A stretch of 64,000 bases of DNA from Bacteroidales bacterium (GTDB lineage: Bacteria > Bacteroidota > Bacteroidia > Bacteroidales > UBA932), in the NCBI GenBank assembly GCA_028686425.1, contig JAQUBZ010000011.1, positions 1 through 64,000 on the forward strand, given 5' to 3'. Every line of letters begins with the position of its first letter. Position 1 is the first letter of the stretch. A model generated the notes under the pieces. It was given only the letters and a program-made list of their open reading frames with translations, had not been told where the DNA came from and did not search any database. The position numbers and the translations under genes were made by a program. Positions 26,166 through 36,557 of this stretch are shown here, piece by piece.

Positions 26166-29072
26166 TTAGTAGCCAAAAATATCGGAAGTAGTTACTCTTT
26201 TTATCGGGCCGTACTTGCTCAAAGAGCGCATATCGAGATCTTTTTCATCACCCAATATACAAATCGTATATTTTCTTCCCTTTACCCATTCTTCCTGAAA
26301 TTTGACAACATCGTCAAGGGTATAGTTCTGAACTTTCTCAAATACAACTTTATCCATATCATAGTCAAGACCAAGATCCTGAGCATTCTTATAAGCCCAA
26401 AGCACACTGCTCTTGAGCACTCTCTGAGTGCGTAATCTTGAAAGAAGAGCCTCTTTTGCAATTGTAAAGGCATTTTCAGATTTAGGCATCTCATTGATAA
26501 TCTCGTCAAATGCAGTCAGAGCATCCATCATCTTGTCGTTCTGGGTGGCAATCATGGTTCTCATGATATAGTTACGTTCCAAATCTGTAGGAGAAATTAT
26601 ACCTGCACCTGCAGAATACGCAAGACCGCGGGCCTCTCTCATCTCCTGGAACACGATAGAGTTCATTCCTCCGCCAAAATATTCGTTGTAAAGAGTTTCA
26701 ATAGGAACAATGTCTGCATTGAACTTCTCACCCCTGTTGGAGAATGCCGAAAGATATATCTGCTTTGCATCGTAAGGAGCGATAATCACATTGCTTTCAG
26801 TAGTGATAGGCTGAACAAACGATTTGTTCTTCTCTATTTTTACAAGCTGTGCAGGAGCATTATGAAGAGTATTGACAGTCTCGATAATCTGAGCTTCATC
26901 CTGAGGTCCGTAATAGAAGATAGTATGTTCGATGTTACTCAAATTCTTAATCTTGGTAATCAGATCTTCATCCTTGAGAGCTTTGATTTCGCTTTCCGAC
27001 AACACATTCTTTGCAGGATTGTTTGCACCCCATATACCGTATTGGGTAAGCATTGAGAAGTTGGTGCGCTGATTGGTCTTTGCATCAATACGTGACTTGA
27101 GGATATTTGCCTTTCTTACTTCAAGGGCTGCAGGATCGGGCTGTGCATCCGACAGAAGGCTTTCCATAAGCTTCATTGCGGCATTCATGTTTTCAGCAAG
27201 ACCGGACAATAATATATATGATTTCTCGTTAGATACCTGAATACCGTAACTGCATGCAAGTTTGTAGAATTCTTCCTGAATTTGAGCGGAAGTCATGGTG
27301 CTTGTACCAAGGTAATCGAGATAAGAAGCCGCTGTTGAAAGAGTTTTATCTTCATTTCTACCAAAATCATAAACATAAGTGAGTTCAAACAAATCATTAG
27401 TAGTATTCTTCTTGTAAAGAACAGGAATATTGCTCTTTGCCGTCAATTTACTCATATCTTTGTCGAAATCGACGAATATCGGTTCAATCGGATTGACAAC
27501 AGCTGCCTGAATCTCGCGCAGGAATGCACTTGAAGTATCTCTATTGGTGTAGATAGGGGTAATCTGAGGTTTTGCAATCTTCAGTTCGCTGCCGTCCTTA
27601 CCTTGAAGTTTCTTGATGTATGCATAGTTGTTATCACCAAGCATTTCATTGGCATAAGCTACAATATCGTCTTTCGTAATCTTTGAAAGATCATCAATCA
27701 GAGAAACCATCTTCGTCCAGTCAATATCGTCAATAAATGAGGTTACGAAGAAGTCGGCTCTTGAATCATTGCTTTCCAATTGCTGTATCAGCCCCAATTT
27801 GTAGTTGTTGATGGTTGCTGTCAGCAAATCTTCAGAGAAATCACCTGCCTTAAGTTTGGCTATCTGCTCCATTACGATATTTTTGACATCGTCGAGAGAC
27901 TGTCCCTGTTTAGGACGGCCCTGAACTAAGAATACAGAATAATCCGCAAATTGGTAAACACCTGAATAACAGCCCAATGTCTTCTGTAATTGATTTACAT
28001 TAAGGTCAATCAGACCGGCATAGCCATTATTCATTATATTGGCCATCATTGTCAGCACATTGGCTTTTGCATCATTTGCACCCGGGAATCTCCACGCAAG
28101 AGTCATCTGAGGAGCTTCAAGACCGTAAACTTCTTTTACAATAGGTTCGGTAATAGGCTCTTCAGGCTTAAATTCCATCTTTTTAAGATTATTGTTGGGA
28201 GCAATCTTTCCGAAATACTTGTCAATGGTCTTAATCATATAGTCAGGGTCGAAATCACCAGAAAGACAAATAGCCATGTTATTTGGAACATACCATTCGT
28301 TATAGTAGTTCTTGATATTGGTAATTGAAGGATTCTTAAGGTGTTCCTGAGTTCCGAGCACTGTCTGTGTTCCGTAAGGGTGATTCTTGAAAAGAGAAGA
28401 GAGCATCTGTTCAAGAACCTTTCTGCCATCCTGAGTCAGAGACATGTTCTTCTCTTCATAAACAGTCTCAAGCTCCGTATGGAAACCGCGGATAACATTG
28501 TGTGCAAATCTGTCTGCCTGAATCTTAGCCCAATTTTCAATCTGGTTGGAAGGTATATCTTCAACATAGACTGTCTGGTCATAACTTGTGTAGGCATTTG
28601 TACCGTCAGCTCCGATGGCAGCCATCAATTTGTCGTATTCGTTCGGAATGGCAAGTTTGGATGCTTCATAAGAGAGAGAGTCTATTACTTTATAAATCGC
28701 CGTTCTCTCCGCATCATCGGTAGTTTTGCGATAAATCTCAAACTGACGTTCGATTTCATCGAGAAGAGGTTTCTCGAGTTCATAATTCTGAGTTCCGAAT
28801 TGTTCGGTCCCCTTGAACATCAAATGTTCGAAATAGTGGGCAAGACCCGTAGTTTCAGAAGGGTCGTTTTTACCTCCCACCTTAACTGCGATATAAGTCT
28901 GAATCCTTGGTTCATCCTTATTGACAGACATATAGACTTTAAGTCCATTGTCGAGAGTGTAAATCCTTGCATTCAAAGGATCATTTTCAAATGTTTCGTA
29001 CTTGTACTGGTTGCATGATACAAGGCAGACAAGAGCAGAAACAAGAACGATAGTTTTCAGTATTCTACTCAT
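26166..29072 (-). CDS. M16-family zinc metallopeptidase lipoprotein
   Basis: A 968-residue exported protease of the pitrilysin/insulinase family. The signal peptide ends in a lipobox (VCLVSCNQ, Cys20). The N-terminal half holds the inverted zinc motif HxxEH at residues 79-83 (HYFEHLMF) and the downstream acidic segment ETVYEEKNM that supplies the third ligand. The C-terminal half repeats the fold without the zinc motif (around NSIVFQEMREARGLAYSAGAG). Such two-half proteins degrade short peptides in a closed chamber. It probably faces the periplasm. It is expressed from its own promoter, divergent from the DUF1573 gene. Confidence 0.93.
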   Translation of the reverse strand: MSRILKTIVLVSALVCLVSCNQYKYETFENDPLNARIYTLDNGLKVYMSVNKDEPRIQTYIAVKVGGKNDPSETTGLAHYFEHLMFKGTEQFGTQNYELEKPLLDEIERQFEIYRKTTDDAERTAIYKVIDSLSYEASKLAIPNEYDKLMAAIGADGTNAYTSYDQTVYVEDIPSNQIENWAKIQADRFAHNVIRGFHTELETVYEEKNMSLTQDGRKVLEQMLSSLFKNHPYGTQTVLGTQEHLKNPSITNIKNYYNEWYVPNNMAICLSGDFDPDYMIKTIDKYFGKIAPNNNLKKMEFKPEEPITEPIVKEVYGLEAPQMTLAWRFPGANDAKANVLTMMANIMNNGYAGLIDLNVNQLQKTLGCYSGVYQFADYSVFLVQGRPKQGQSLDDVKNIVMEQIAKLKAGDFSEDLLTATINNYKLGLIQQLESNDSRADFFVTSFIDDIDWTKMVSLIDDLSKITKDDIVAYANEMLGDNNYAYIKKLQGKDGSELKIAKPQITPIYTNRDTSSAFLREIQAAVVNPIEPIFVDFDKDMSKLTAKSNIPVLYKKNTTNDLFELTYVYDFGRNEDKTLSTAASYLDYLGTSTMTSAQIQEEFYKLACSYGIQVSNEKSYILLSGLAENMNAAMKLMESLLSDAQPDPAALEVRKANILKSRIDAKTNQRTNFSMLTQYGIWGANNPAKNVLSESEIKALKDEDLITKIKNLSNIEHTIFYYGPQDEAQIIETVNTLHNAPAQLVKIEKNKSFVQPITTESNVIIAPYDAKQIYLSAFSNRGEKFNADIVPIETLYNEYFGGGMNSIVFQEMREARGLAYSAGAGIISPTDLERNYIMRTMIATQNDKMMDALTAFDEIINEMPKSENAFTIAKEALLSRLRTQRVLKSSVLWAYKNAQDLGLDYDMDKVVFEKVQNYTLDDVVKFQEEWVKGRKYTICILGDEKDLDMRSLSKYGPIKRVTTSDIFGY

Positions 29073-29123
29073 AATAATGTTTGGTTATATAAATATTTGG
29101 TTCGATTTATGCAATTATTAAGA

Positions 29124-29131
29124 CAAAAGTA
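29124..29131 (-). promoter_or_regulatory. -7 promoter box of the M16 peptidase gene
   Basis: Minus-strand TACTTTTG matches TAnnTTTG, with a leader of about 45 bases to the M16 ATG. It is divergent from the box at 29146-29153. Confidence 0.5.
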
Positions 29132-29145
29132 ATGAACTAAAATTA

Positions 29146-29153
29146 TATCTTTG
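29146..29153 (+). promoter_or_regulatory. -7 promoter box of the DUF1573-meaB operon
   Basis: Plus-strand TATCTTTG, an exact consensus match, 16 bases before the ATG at 29170. The untranslated leader would be only about ten bases. Confidence 0.65.
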
Positions 29154-29169
29154 CCAAAAATATTTGAAA

Positions 29170-30264
29170 ATGAGAAAATTTGTAACCATATCTTTTTTAA
29201 TTTTTATTTATATTGCTAATTTTCAGCTATTTGCGCAATCCGGACAAGAAGTGATACAGTTTGACAAGACCGTTCACAACTTTGGGGATATTCTCTTGAG
29301 TGACGGAGCCGTCACCTGCACTTTCAATTTTACGAATATAAGCAGCAAACCTATAGTAATCCATAATGTCATCTCATCTTGCGGATGCACCACTCCCGAA
29401 TGGACCAAATCTCCCGTGCAGCCTAAAGGAGCGGGAATCATCAAAGTGGTGTTTTCCAACGATCAGGGCCCCTATCCGTTCGACAAATCCCTTACTGTAT
29501 ATGTTTCGGGGCTTGACAGGCCGGTTGTTCTGAAAATCAAGGGAATCGTACATGAATCCAAAAAGGATGTCTCTGAGATGTTTTCTGTCAGGATAGGTCA
29601 ACTCGGCATACGGAAAAAGAATCTTACCATCGGTTATATAAATCAGGGGGAAGTCAAATCGGACAATATTGATATTGCCAATCTGACCACATCCGACATG
29701 AGAGTCGAAAGTTATGAAACTTCCCAAGGGGTGCTTATCAATATCACTCCCAATCCCATCCCTGCCAAATCTGTTGCAAGACTCACATACATCGTCAATT
29801 CGGCCGATATGGGAAGCCGAAAGTGGGGTAAACAGTCTTTCAGTACAAAACTCTCGATCAACGGCAAAAAGTACTCCGACATAATTTCAATAGACGGTGT
29901 CATCAAGGACAACTTCAAAGATTTGACAAAAGCTCAAATCAACAATGCCCCGATACCCGCCATAGATAGAAGTTATTTCGAGTTCGGTGAGGTAAAAGAG
30001 GGAAAAGTAGTGGAAGCCACATTCGTCATCAAAAACAAGGGAAAGAGCGAACTCATCATCCATAAGGTGGAAAACGAGCTCAAAGGGGTGACTTACACTA
30101 CAAAAGTGCCTTTAACAATAAAAGCGGGGGCTAAGGGAGAATTAAAGCTCAAATTCAATACATCGGGATGCAATGGGGAAGTAATCAATATTCTTACACT
30201 TGTCACCAACTCTCCGGCCAAACCGATGATGAATCTATTTTTAACAGGTAATGTAATAAACTAA
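29170..30264 (+). CDS. Exported DUF1573 protein with two or more ASH-like beta domains
   Basis: A 364-residue exported protein with a signal peptide (about 1-22, ending LFAQ). The first beta-sandwich begins VIQFDKTVHNFGDILLSDGAVTCTFNF and contains the conserved SSCGCTTPEW cysteine motif of DUF1573. A second related unit runs from SYFEFGEVKEGKVVEATFVIKNKG to the C-terminus. The middle 100 residues are likely a third, diverged sandwich. DUF1573 proteins are common in the Bacteroidetes envelope but their role is not known. The ATG at 29170 is preferred over an upstream TTG. meaB starts two bases after its stop. Confidence 0.85.
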   Translation: MRKFVTISFLIFIYIANFQLFAQSGQEVIQFDKTVHNFGDILLSDGAVTCTFNFTNISSKPIVIHNVISSCGCTTPEWTKSPVQPKGAGIIKVVFSNDQGPYPFDKSLTVYVSGLDRPVVLKIKGIVHESKKDVSEMFSVRIGQLGIRKKNLTIGYINQGEVKSDNIDIANLTTSDMRVESYETSQGVLINITPNPIPAKSVARLTYIVNSADMGSRKWGKQSFSTKLSINGKKYSDIISIDGVIKDNFKDLTKAQINNAPIPAIDRSYFEFGEVKEGKVVEATFVIKNKGKSELIIHKVENELKGVTYTTKVPLTIKAGAKGELKLKFNTSGCNGEVINILTLVTNSPAKPMMNLFLTGNVIN

Positions 30265-30266
30265 TA

Positions 30267-31388
30267 ATGGCAAAGAAACAACAAGGTGATTTTTTCGAAG
30301 ATTACAAAAACGAAGATACGGCACTTATCATCAATGACGGAGTGGAACAACCTCCCATCATTAATCCGTACATAAAAAATGTATTCAAGAAAAAAGCCTC
30401 CATTCCGTCTGTAGAATGGTATATGGATGGCATAAGGGCCGAAGATACGACCGTACTCAGTCAGGCAATCACTCTCGTGGAGAGTTCATTACCCGAACAC
30501 AGGGCTGTAGCTCAGCAGATCATACAGAGATGTCAGGAGATTTCCCGCTCCAAAAAATCAATGAGAATAGGTATTACAGGCGTTCCCGGAGCAGGTAAAA
30601 GCACATTTATTGAAGCTTTCGGCTCATTCATCACATCTCAGGGGCATAAACTTGCAGTTCTGGCTATTGACCCGAGTTCCGAAAAGAGCAAGGGAAGCAT
30701 CCTCGGAGATAAGACAAGAATGGAAACACTTTGCAACGACCCGAATGCATTCATCCGCCCAAGTCCGAGCGCAGGCTCCCTCGGCGGAGTTGCACGTAAG
30801 ACGAGAGAAACCATAATACTTTGTGAAGCAGCCGGATATGATGTGGTCTTCATAGAAACGGTAGGCGTGGGACAGTCCGAAACAGCAGTTCATTCGATGA
30901 GCGACTTCTTCCTTCTGCTTATGCTTTCCGGAGCCGGAGACGATTTGCAGGGGATAAAAAGGGGTATTATGGAGATGTCGGACCTTATTGCAATAACAAA
31001 AGCGGACGGCAATAATGTTGATAAAGCCTCGATGGCAAGAGCATTGTATTCCAATGCATTGCACCTCTTCCCTCCCACAGAGTCGGGATGGATTCCGACA
31101 GCAGTCACTTCCTCTGCCGTCACAAAAGAGGGACTTCCCGAAATACTCTCTAAAATCGAAGATTACTTCAAATTGGTGATAAACAACGGCTTTTACGATA
31201 GAAAGCGCCGAGAACAATCTCAATTCTGGATGTACGAAAGCATCAATGAATCGTTAAAAAATATGTTCTATGAAAATCAGAGCATAGAAAAGCTACTGCC
31301 GGAATATGAAGAGGCCGTACTTGAAGGGAAACTCGAATCTTTCTCCGCAGCGGCAGAACTGATTGAAAAATATAAACAAACCAGATAA
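30267..31388 (+). CDS. meaB: Methylmalonyl-CoA mutase-associated GTPase MeaB
   Basis: A 373-residue G3E-type GTPase that protects and reloads the B12-dependent methylmalonyl-CoA mutase. The Walker A motif is GITGVPGAGKSTFIEAFG (about residue 100), followed by AIDPSSEKSKGSILGDKTRME, RPSPSAGSLGGVARKTRE and the switch region FIETVGVGQSE; the base-recognition motif is ITKADG. The 80-residue N-terminal extension and the C-terminal dimer arm are present. Mutase subunit genes are not in the window. It is coupled to the DUF1573 gene (two-base gap); why is unclear. Confidence 0.93.
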   Translation: MAKKQQGDFFEDYKNEDTALIINDGVEQPPIINPYIKNVFKKKASIPSVEWYMDGIRAEDTTVLSQAITLVESSLPEHRAVAQQIIQRCQEISRSKKSMRIGITGVPGAGKSTFIEAFGSFITSQGHKLAVLAIDPSSEKSKGSILGDKTRMETLCNDPNAFIRPSPSAGSLGGVARKTRETIILCEAAGYDVVFIETVGVGQSETAVHSMSDFFLLLMLSGAGDDLQGIKRGIMEMSDLIAITKADGNNVDKASMARALYSNALHLFPPTESGWIPTAVTSSAVTKEGLPEILSKIEDYFKLVINNGFYDRKRREQSQFWMYESINESLKNMFYENQSIEKLLPEYEEAVLEGKLESFSAAAELIEKYKQTR

Positions 31389-31417
31389 ATGGGAAATAAA
31401 GCCCTTAACCTTACACT

Positions 31418-32539
31418 ATGAATTTGGAACTCGTATTTGACGTATTTAAAAATAGTATATTAATCACCGGACTGGTGATTATCATGATGTTGATGATTGA
31501 GTACATTAATATTCAATCTCAGGGAAAATGGTTTAAGAGCCTGCGGAGTTCGCGTACCAGACAGGTGTTTCTCGGAGCCATTCTCGGCATGATACCCGGA
31601 TGTATCGGAGGCTTTGCCGCAGTATCTCTCTACACTCACCGCCTTATAAGTTTCGGTGCGCTAATCGCCATGATGATAGCTTCTTCGGGAGATGAATCGT
31701 TTGTAATGCTCGCAATGATACCCAGGGATGCATTCATCCTCTTCGGGATATTGTTTGTACTCGCAATCGTATCAGGTCTGGTAATCAATTTCTTTTCAAA
31801 GGATAAGAATCAAAACAATTGTGACGAAGACTTTGAAGTTCATCTTGCAGATCATCATAATCACCACTCGGAAGATGGGACCTGTGATAAGTCGGGAGAG
31901 TGCCCTCATGCAAACTTCAAAAACCTTCTGCATCCAAGCTGGCAGCGAATAGTCCTGCTGCTTGGCGTTACTGCATTTATTGTTGCTCTTGCATTCGGAA
32001 TGCTGGAGCATGACCACGCAGAGCACGCTTCAGAGCATGCCGCAGAGAGCCATCTTCACGGATTCAATATTCTTGACGAGTACTGGCTGAATCTGGTATT
32101 TGCCGTACTGAGCCTGTTTGTGCTCTATTTTATAACCACCGCCAAAGAACACTTTATAAAAGACCATTTGTGGAACCACGTGATACGTAAACACTTTCTG
32201 TCCATATTCTGCTGGACATTCGGAGCGCTGCTTGTAATTCAGGTAGGTCTGCAATATCTTGACATTGAGGCATGGACCAAGGCAAATATTCCATTTATGA
32301 TAATGTTGGCCGTTCTAATCGGGATTATTCCCGAATCGGGGCCTCACATGATCTTCATTACACTATTTGCCGGAGGGTATGTACCCTTTTCGGTACTGCT
32401 TGCAAGTTCCATCTCCCAAGACGGACACTCCGCCCTCCCATTGCTTGCCGAAGACAAAAAGGGATTTCTTAAAGCCAAGCTGCTTAACGTGGCAATCGGC
32501 CTTGCAGTTGGTTTCGGATGTTATTTTTTAGGATTTTAA
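31418..32539 (+). CDS. Putative manganese (formerly arsenic) efflux transporter
   Basis: A 373-residue polytopic membrane protein with about ten hydrophobic segments in two related halves; motifs GMIPGCIGGFAAVSLY and GIIPESGPHMIFITLF occupy equivalent places in the two halves. This is the family once named arsenic efflux protein and now putative manganese transporter. Between the halves lie two His/acidic stretches, HLADHHNHHSEDGTCDKS and HDHAEHASEHAAESHLHGF, that could bind metal. Metal export is a family-level prediction. It starts 29 bases after meaB and is probably in the same operon. Confidence 0.85.
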   Translation: MNLELVFDVFKNSILITGLVIIMMLMIEYINIQSQGKWFKSLRSSRTRQVFLGAILGMIPGCIGGFAAVSLYTHRLISFGALIAMMIASSGDESFVMLAMIPRDAFILFGILFVLAIVSGLVINFFSKDKNQNNCDEDFEVHLADHHNHHSEDGTCDKSGECPHANFKNLLHPSWQRIVLLLGVTAFIVALAFGMLEHDHAEHASEHAAESHLHGFNILDEYWLNLVFAVLSLFVLYFITTAKEHFIKDHLWNHVIRKHFLSIFCWTFGALLVIQVGLQYLDIEAWTKANIPFMIMLAVLIGIIPESGPHMIFITLFAGGYVPFSVLLASSISQDGHSALPLLAEDKKGFLKAKLLNVAIGLAVGFGCYFLGF

Positions 32540-32570
32540 ATAGCTGAGAGCCATTTATAAACGTATCTGA

Positions 32571-33224
32571 TTACAGTTTTGCAATCGGAGTTTCCTGACC
32601 TTTCACTTTGTCACCGCGTTTGACGAGTATTTCCGTCCCCAATGGAAGAAATACGTCGAGCCGTGAGCCGAACTTGATAAATCCTGCCTGATCTGTCTGA
32701 CCGAATCTGACTCCCTCTTCGGCATAGCAGACAACCCTTCGTGCCACAATACCGGCAATCTGTCTGAAAAGAATCTCCTGCCCGTTGTCGTTTTTTACAA
32801 CAATGGTTGTACGTTCATTCTTTTCGGAAGACTTGTGATGCCACGCAAAAATATATTTTCCGGGATGGTACTTGTAATACGACACAATACCCCCGACAGG
32901 AAACCATGTAACATGGACATTAAAGAAAGTCAGAAAAATAGACACTCTGATACACTTGCCGTGAAAATACTCATTTTCAACAACTTCTTTCACTTTTACA
33001 ACTTTTCCGTCCCCCGGAGAAATCACAAGTGATTCATCTATTCTGCAATTTCTTGTCGGAACCCTGAAAAATGTGAGCATAAAAAGGGCAAGAAACAGAC
33101 ATATCGCAGAGACAATCCATTTTGCCAACATTGAATCACTGATAATTATAACCGCTGCCGCAATAACGGCACAAATAACGGCATTAACGATTATGATTGT
33201 ATAACCTTCTTTATGTATTTTCAT
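32571..33224 (-). CDS. psd: Phosphatidylserine decarboxylase, short (archaeal-type) form
   Basis: A 217-residue enzyme that makes phosphatidylethanolamine from phosphatidylserine. Two membrane segments lie in the first 50 residues, then the decarboxylase domain with DGKVVKVKEVVE, FLTFFNVHVTWFPVGG and the self-cleavage site at FGSRLDVFLP, where the Ser becomes the pyruvoyl group. It starts six bases after the cdsA stop codon, so cdsA and psd, both in phospholipid synthesis, are coupled. The short form is usual for Bacteroidetes. The pssA gene is not in the window. Confidence 0.93.
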   Translation of the reverse strand: MKIHKEGYTIIIVNAVICAVIAAAVIIISDSMLAKWIVSAICLFLALFMLTFFRVPTRNCRIDESLVISPGDGKVVKVKEVVENEYFHGKCIRVSIFLTFFNVHVTWFPVGGIVSYYKYHPGKYIFAWHHKSSEKNERTTIVVKNDNGQEILFRQIAGIVARRVVCYAEEGVRFGQTDQAGFIKFGSRLDVFLPLGTEILVKRGDKVKGQETPIAKL

Positions 33225-33230
33225 TATCTA

Positions 33231-34073
33231 TTAAATAAGTCCTATTAACTTTAAAAAAATAGCAACCGCCGGCACGGCAAACAATGCACCGTCAAACCTG
33301 TCGAGAAGTCCCCCATGCCCCGGCATAATCTTTCCGGCATCTTTCACTCCATAATGTCTCTTAATCAATGACTCGAACAAATCCCCATACACCCCGAACA
33401 CGGAAACAATAATCGCAATGGCGACACAGTATTGGATATAAAAATCGAGAAATCCGACATCCCACAATATTAACGACACAGCTATGGAGACAAAAGTACC
33501 TCCCCAAAATCCAACCCATGATTTCTTGGGAGAAATAGAAGGGAAAAGTTTGCGGCTGTCCTGATTCTGTCCGAACGACATACCGAAAATATAAGCCCCC
33601 ACATCATTTAACCATATCATGAGAAATACCGAAAGGAGAAGAGTCGAATTGAAAATTCCCTCATCTTTAAAAGCAAGGAAGACGGTAGCTGCCATTGGCA
33701 GAGCTATGTATATGTAGGGAAAGAAAAGATGAATACTTTTGTTCTGTTCTTGTGGAGACATAGTCTTGCTTTCATATAAAAGAGCTATGCAGGTGGCTAT
33801 AACAGGGAAAAATGCCAATAAAATATATCTTTCGCTGATAAGTGACACCCCCATGGAAAAGAATATTAACAAAAACACGGAGACACAACCGATTATCGAA
33901 AAAATCTTCTCCAACAGGTAAGACCTGCCTATAGTGATGTTGAAATACTCGATAGTCATTATCAATATTGCTACGGCAAATATTACAATATATGTCCACG
34001 GCAGCCACATAGCGGCAATCATCGCCACTAAAAATACAAGTCCGCTAATACTTCTCGTTTTTAAAGATCCCAT
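33231..34073 (-). CDS. cdsA: Phosphatidate cytidylyltransferase
   Basis: A 280-residue integral membrane enzyme that makes CDP-diacylglycerol from phosphatidate and CTP. About eight membrane segments are visible. The C-terminal signature is clear: SPKKSWVGFWGG, GDLFESLIKRHYGVKDAGKIMPGHGGLLDRFDGALF, which holds the metal-binding residues. The gene starts eight bases after the ftsH stop and is followed by psd, so the minus-strand order rsfS-ftsH-cdsA-psd looks like one transcript. Length is typical. Confidence 0.96.
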   Translation of the reverse strand: MGSLKTRSISGLVFLVAMIAAMWLPWTYIVIFAVAILIMTIEYFNITIGRSYLLEKIFSIIGCVSVFLLIFFSMGVSLISERYILLAFFPVIATCIALLYESKTMSPQEQNKSIHLFFPYIYIALPMAATVFLAFKDEGIFNSTLLLSVFLMIWLNDVGAYIFGMSFGQNQDSRKLFPSISPKKSWVGFWGGTFVSIAVSLILWDVGFLDFYIQYCVAIAIIVSVFGVYGDLFESLIKRHYGVKDAGKIMPGHGGLLDRFDGALFAVPAVAIFLKLIGLI

Positions 34074-34081
34074 TTCAAATT

Positions 34082-36145
34082 TTAATCTTCAGTATTCTCA
34101 TCCTGTTTTGTAACATTGTCAGAATCAGACATATTCTCCCCTTTTGGAGATTCTTCTATCTTAGGAGTATCACTCTTTAAAATATCATTCGGATTGACCC
34201 CGCCCTTTCTCGGTCCGAAGATTCTTTCCAAATCTTCAAAGAAAATAACTTCCTTCTCTAAAAGCAGCTGAGCCAACTCTTTAAAGCCCTCCATATTCGC
34301 TTTCAACACATCTGTGGCTACTTTATGGGCTTTATCGATTATCTTTTTGACCTCTTCATCAATCAGTTCGGCTGTCTTCTCACTAAACGGCTTTGTAAGA
34401 GTCATTTCCGATCTGCCGGTAGAGTCATAGAATGAGACATTCCCCACTTTTTCGCTCATACCGAAATATGATACCATCGCATACGCTTGTTTTGTCAATT
34501 TTTCAAGATCGCTCAATGCACCTGTGGAGATCTTTCCATTTATAAGCTCTTCCGCAACACGTCCTCCGATAGTGGATGCCATTTCATCCATCATCTGATC
34601 TGTTGTAGTCAGCTGTCTCTCTTCGGGAAGATACCACGCTGCCCCCAGAGCCTGCCCGCGAGGAATGATTGTCACTTTCAACAGCGGATTGGCATTCGGA
34701 AGCACCCAGCTTACGGTAGCGTGACCTGCCTCATGGTGAGCAATAGTTTTCTTCTCCTGAGGAGAAATAATCTTGCTTTTGCGTTCAAGTCCACCCACTA
34801 TTCTGTCAATTGCATCAAGAAAATCCTGTTTTTCGATAGCCGGCTTATTGCCTCTTGCAGCAATCAGGGCCGCTTCGTTACACACATTCGCAATATCCGC
34901 ACCTGAAAATCCTGGAGTCTGCTTTGCAAGGAAGTCTATATCGAATCCGTCAACGAGTTTGAGATTTCTCAAGTGTACTTTAAATATTTCAAGTCTCTCC
35001 TTCAATTCGGGAAGATCCACATGTATCTGACGGTCGAAACGTCCGGCTCGCATTAAAGCCTTATCGAGAATATCGGCCCTATTGGTAGCGGCAAGAATAA
35101 TGACACCCGAATTGGAACCGAAACCATCCATTTCCGTAAGAAGTTGGTTCAGAGTATTTTCCCTTTCGTCATTGGAAGAGAAGCCTCCATTTTTGCTCCT
35201 TGCTCGTCCCACTGCATCTATTTCGTCTATAAATACGATACACGGTGCTTTTTCCTTGGCCTGACGGAACAAATCCCTCACTCTTGAAGCTCCGACACCT
35301 ACAAACATCTCAACGAAGTCCGAGCCTGAAATGGAGAAGAACGGAACCTCAGCTTCACCTGCCACAGCTTTGGCCAACAAAGTCTTACCTGTTCCCGGAG
35401 GACCTACAAGCAAAGCCCCTTTCGGGATTTTACCTCCAAGTGCGGTATATTTTTTAGGATTCTTGAGAAAATCCACAATCTCCATCACCTCCACTTTAGC
35501 CTCTTCAAGTCCAGCAACATCCTTGAACGTGACTTTTACATTATTCTCCTTATCAAACAACTTGGCCTGAGACTTCCCTACATTGAAAATTCCTCCGCCT
35601 CCGCCGGCTCCTCCACCTCCCATATTTCTCATGGGACGCAGAAATACAAACCACATCAATACGAGAAGCAATGGAAACATAAGCCATTCCAAAGCTCGTC
35701 CCCAATAATTGAATCTCTCCTCCGTCACAATCTTGAACTTCTTATCCTGAGGCATTGCATCTCTCGCCTGAGACAACTCCGATTCAGCATCAAAACTGTC
35801 CGAAACCAAAAAATAGAAATGAGGCCCCGACTTGGGTTCTTTGCCTCCATAAAGATTTTTATATTTTGGAAGGCTTTCGTTATAGAGATACACTTCACCC
35901 TTTTTCTCATTACGGATAAATACTATCTTTTCAACATCACCTGAAGGAAGAATCTGCTCCTTTAAGTCCACCCACTCCTTTTTGACAGGTTCGGTTGAAC
36001 CGCTGATACTCCACATATATATAATACCACCAATCAGCAGGACGTACAGCCAATAGATGCCGAACGAACCTTTTTTCTTTTTATTCGGTAAATTATTACC
36101 CAACGGTGGAAACTTATTGTCTTTGTTAGTTTTGTTGTTTTCCAT
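34082..36145 (-). CDS. ftsH: ATP-dependent zinc metalloprotease FtsH
   Basis: A 687-residue membrane AAA+ protease for quality control of membrane and regulatory proteins. There are two membrane segments (about residues 28-47 and 155-170) around a periplasmic domain. The AAA module has Walker [14 protein letters not shown] (about 240), Walker [14 protein letters not shown] and the second region of homology [18 protein letters not shown]. The protease motif is HEAGH (about 465). The acidic C-terminal tail is extended. It follows rsfS by two bases and precedes cdsA by eight, so the genes are co-transcribed. Confidence 0.97.
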   Translation of the reverse strand: MENNKTNKDNKFPPLGNNLPNKKKKGSFGIYWLYVLLIGGIIYMWSISGSTEPVKKEWVDLKEQILPSGDVEKIVFIRNEKKGEVYLYNESLPKYKNLYGGKEPKSGPHFYFLVSDSFDAESELSQARDAMPQDKKFKIVTEERFNYWGRALEWLMFPLLLVLMWFVFLRPMRNMGGGGAGGGGGIFNVGKSQAKLFDKENNVKVTFKDVAGLEEAKVEVMEIVDFLKNPKKYTALGGKIPKGALLVGPPGTGKTLLAKAVAGEAEVPFFSISGSDFVEMFVGVGASRVRDLFRQAKEKAPCIVFIDEIDAVGRARSKNGGFSSNDERENTLNQLLTEMDGFGSNSGVIILAATNRADILDKALMRAGRFDRQIHVDLPELKERLEIFKVHLRNLKLVDGFDIDFLAKQTPGFSGADIANVCNEAALIAARGNKPAIEKQDFLDAIDRIVGGLERKSKIISPQEKKTIAHHEAGHATVSWVLPNANPLLKVTIIPRGQALGAAWYLPEERQLTTTDQMMDEMASTIGGRVAEELINGKISTGALSDLEKLTKQAYAMVSYFGMSEKVGNVSFYDSTGRSEMTLTKPFSEKTAELIDEEVKKIIDKAHKVATDVLKANMEGFKELAQLLLEKEVIFFEDLERIFGPRKGGVNPNDILKSDTPKIEESPKGENMSDSDNVTKQDENTED

Positions 36146-36147
36146 AT

Positions 36148-36534
36148 TTAATCTTCATACGTGGTTTTTACTGCATCCGCCCACAAATCCTCCAATCTGT
36201 AAAACAGTCTCTGATCTGTCTTGAAAATATGAACGACTATGTTTACATAATCGAGGATAATCCAAAAAGCATTCTCTCTTCCCTGCTTCCTCAACACGCT
36301 TCTTCCGCATTTCTCCTCCATCATCTGTTCGACATAATCGGAAATGGCGACAACCTGTGTGGTGGAATCGGCATTACATATTACAAAATGGTCGGAAATA
36401 GACGTCCCTATGTTTCGTAAATCGAGAGAAATCACCTCCTTGGCTTTCTTTTCAAGCATCGCATCCGCAATCACCGAGACTTCATTCTGATCGATTGCAA
36501 CGTCATTTTTTATAGTTTCTGTCTTTTTTTTCAT
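36148..36534 (-). CDS. rsfS: Ribosomal silencing factor RsfS
   Basis: A 128-residue protein that binds bL14 on the large subunit and blocks subunit joining when nutrients are scarce. The family core is intact: SLDLRNIGTSISDHFVICNADSTTQV and WIILDYVNIVVHIFKTDQRLFYRLEDLW. It heads the rsfS-ftsH-cdsA-psd string. A TATATTTG box (36558-36565) lies 23 bases before the ATG. The N-terminal 15 residues are a short Lys-rich lead before the domain. Confidence 0.93.
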   Translation of the reverse strand: MKKKTETIKNDVAIDQNEVSVIADAMLEKKAKEVISLDLRNIGTSISDHFVICNADSTTQVVAISDYVEQMMEEKCGRSVLRKQGRENAFWIILDYVNIVVHIFKTDQRLFYRLEDLWADAVKTTYED

Positions 36535-36557
36535 TTAAAATATCTATCTTGGTTCTG

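Noticed and set aside
28341-29018. 225-residue plus-strand open frame opposite the M16 peptidase
   Set aside because: It is antisense to the zinc-binding half of a clear peptidase gene and has shadow-like composition.
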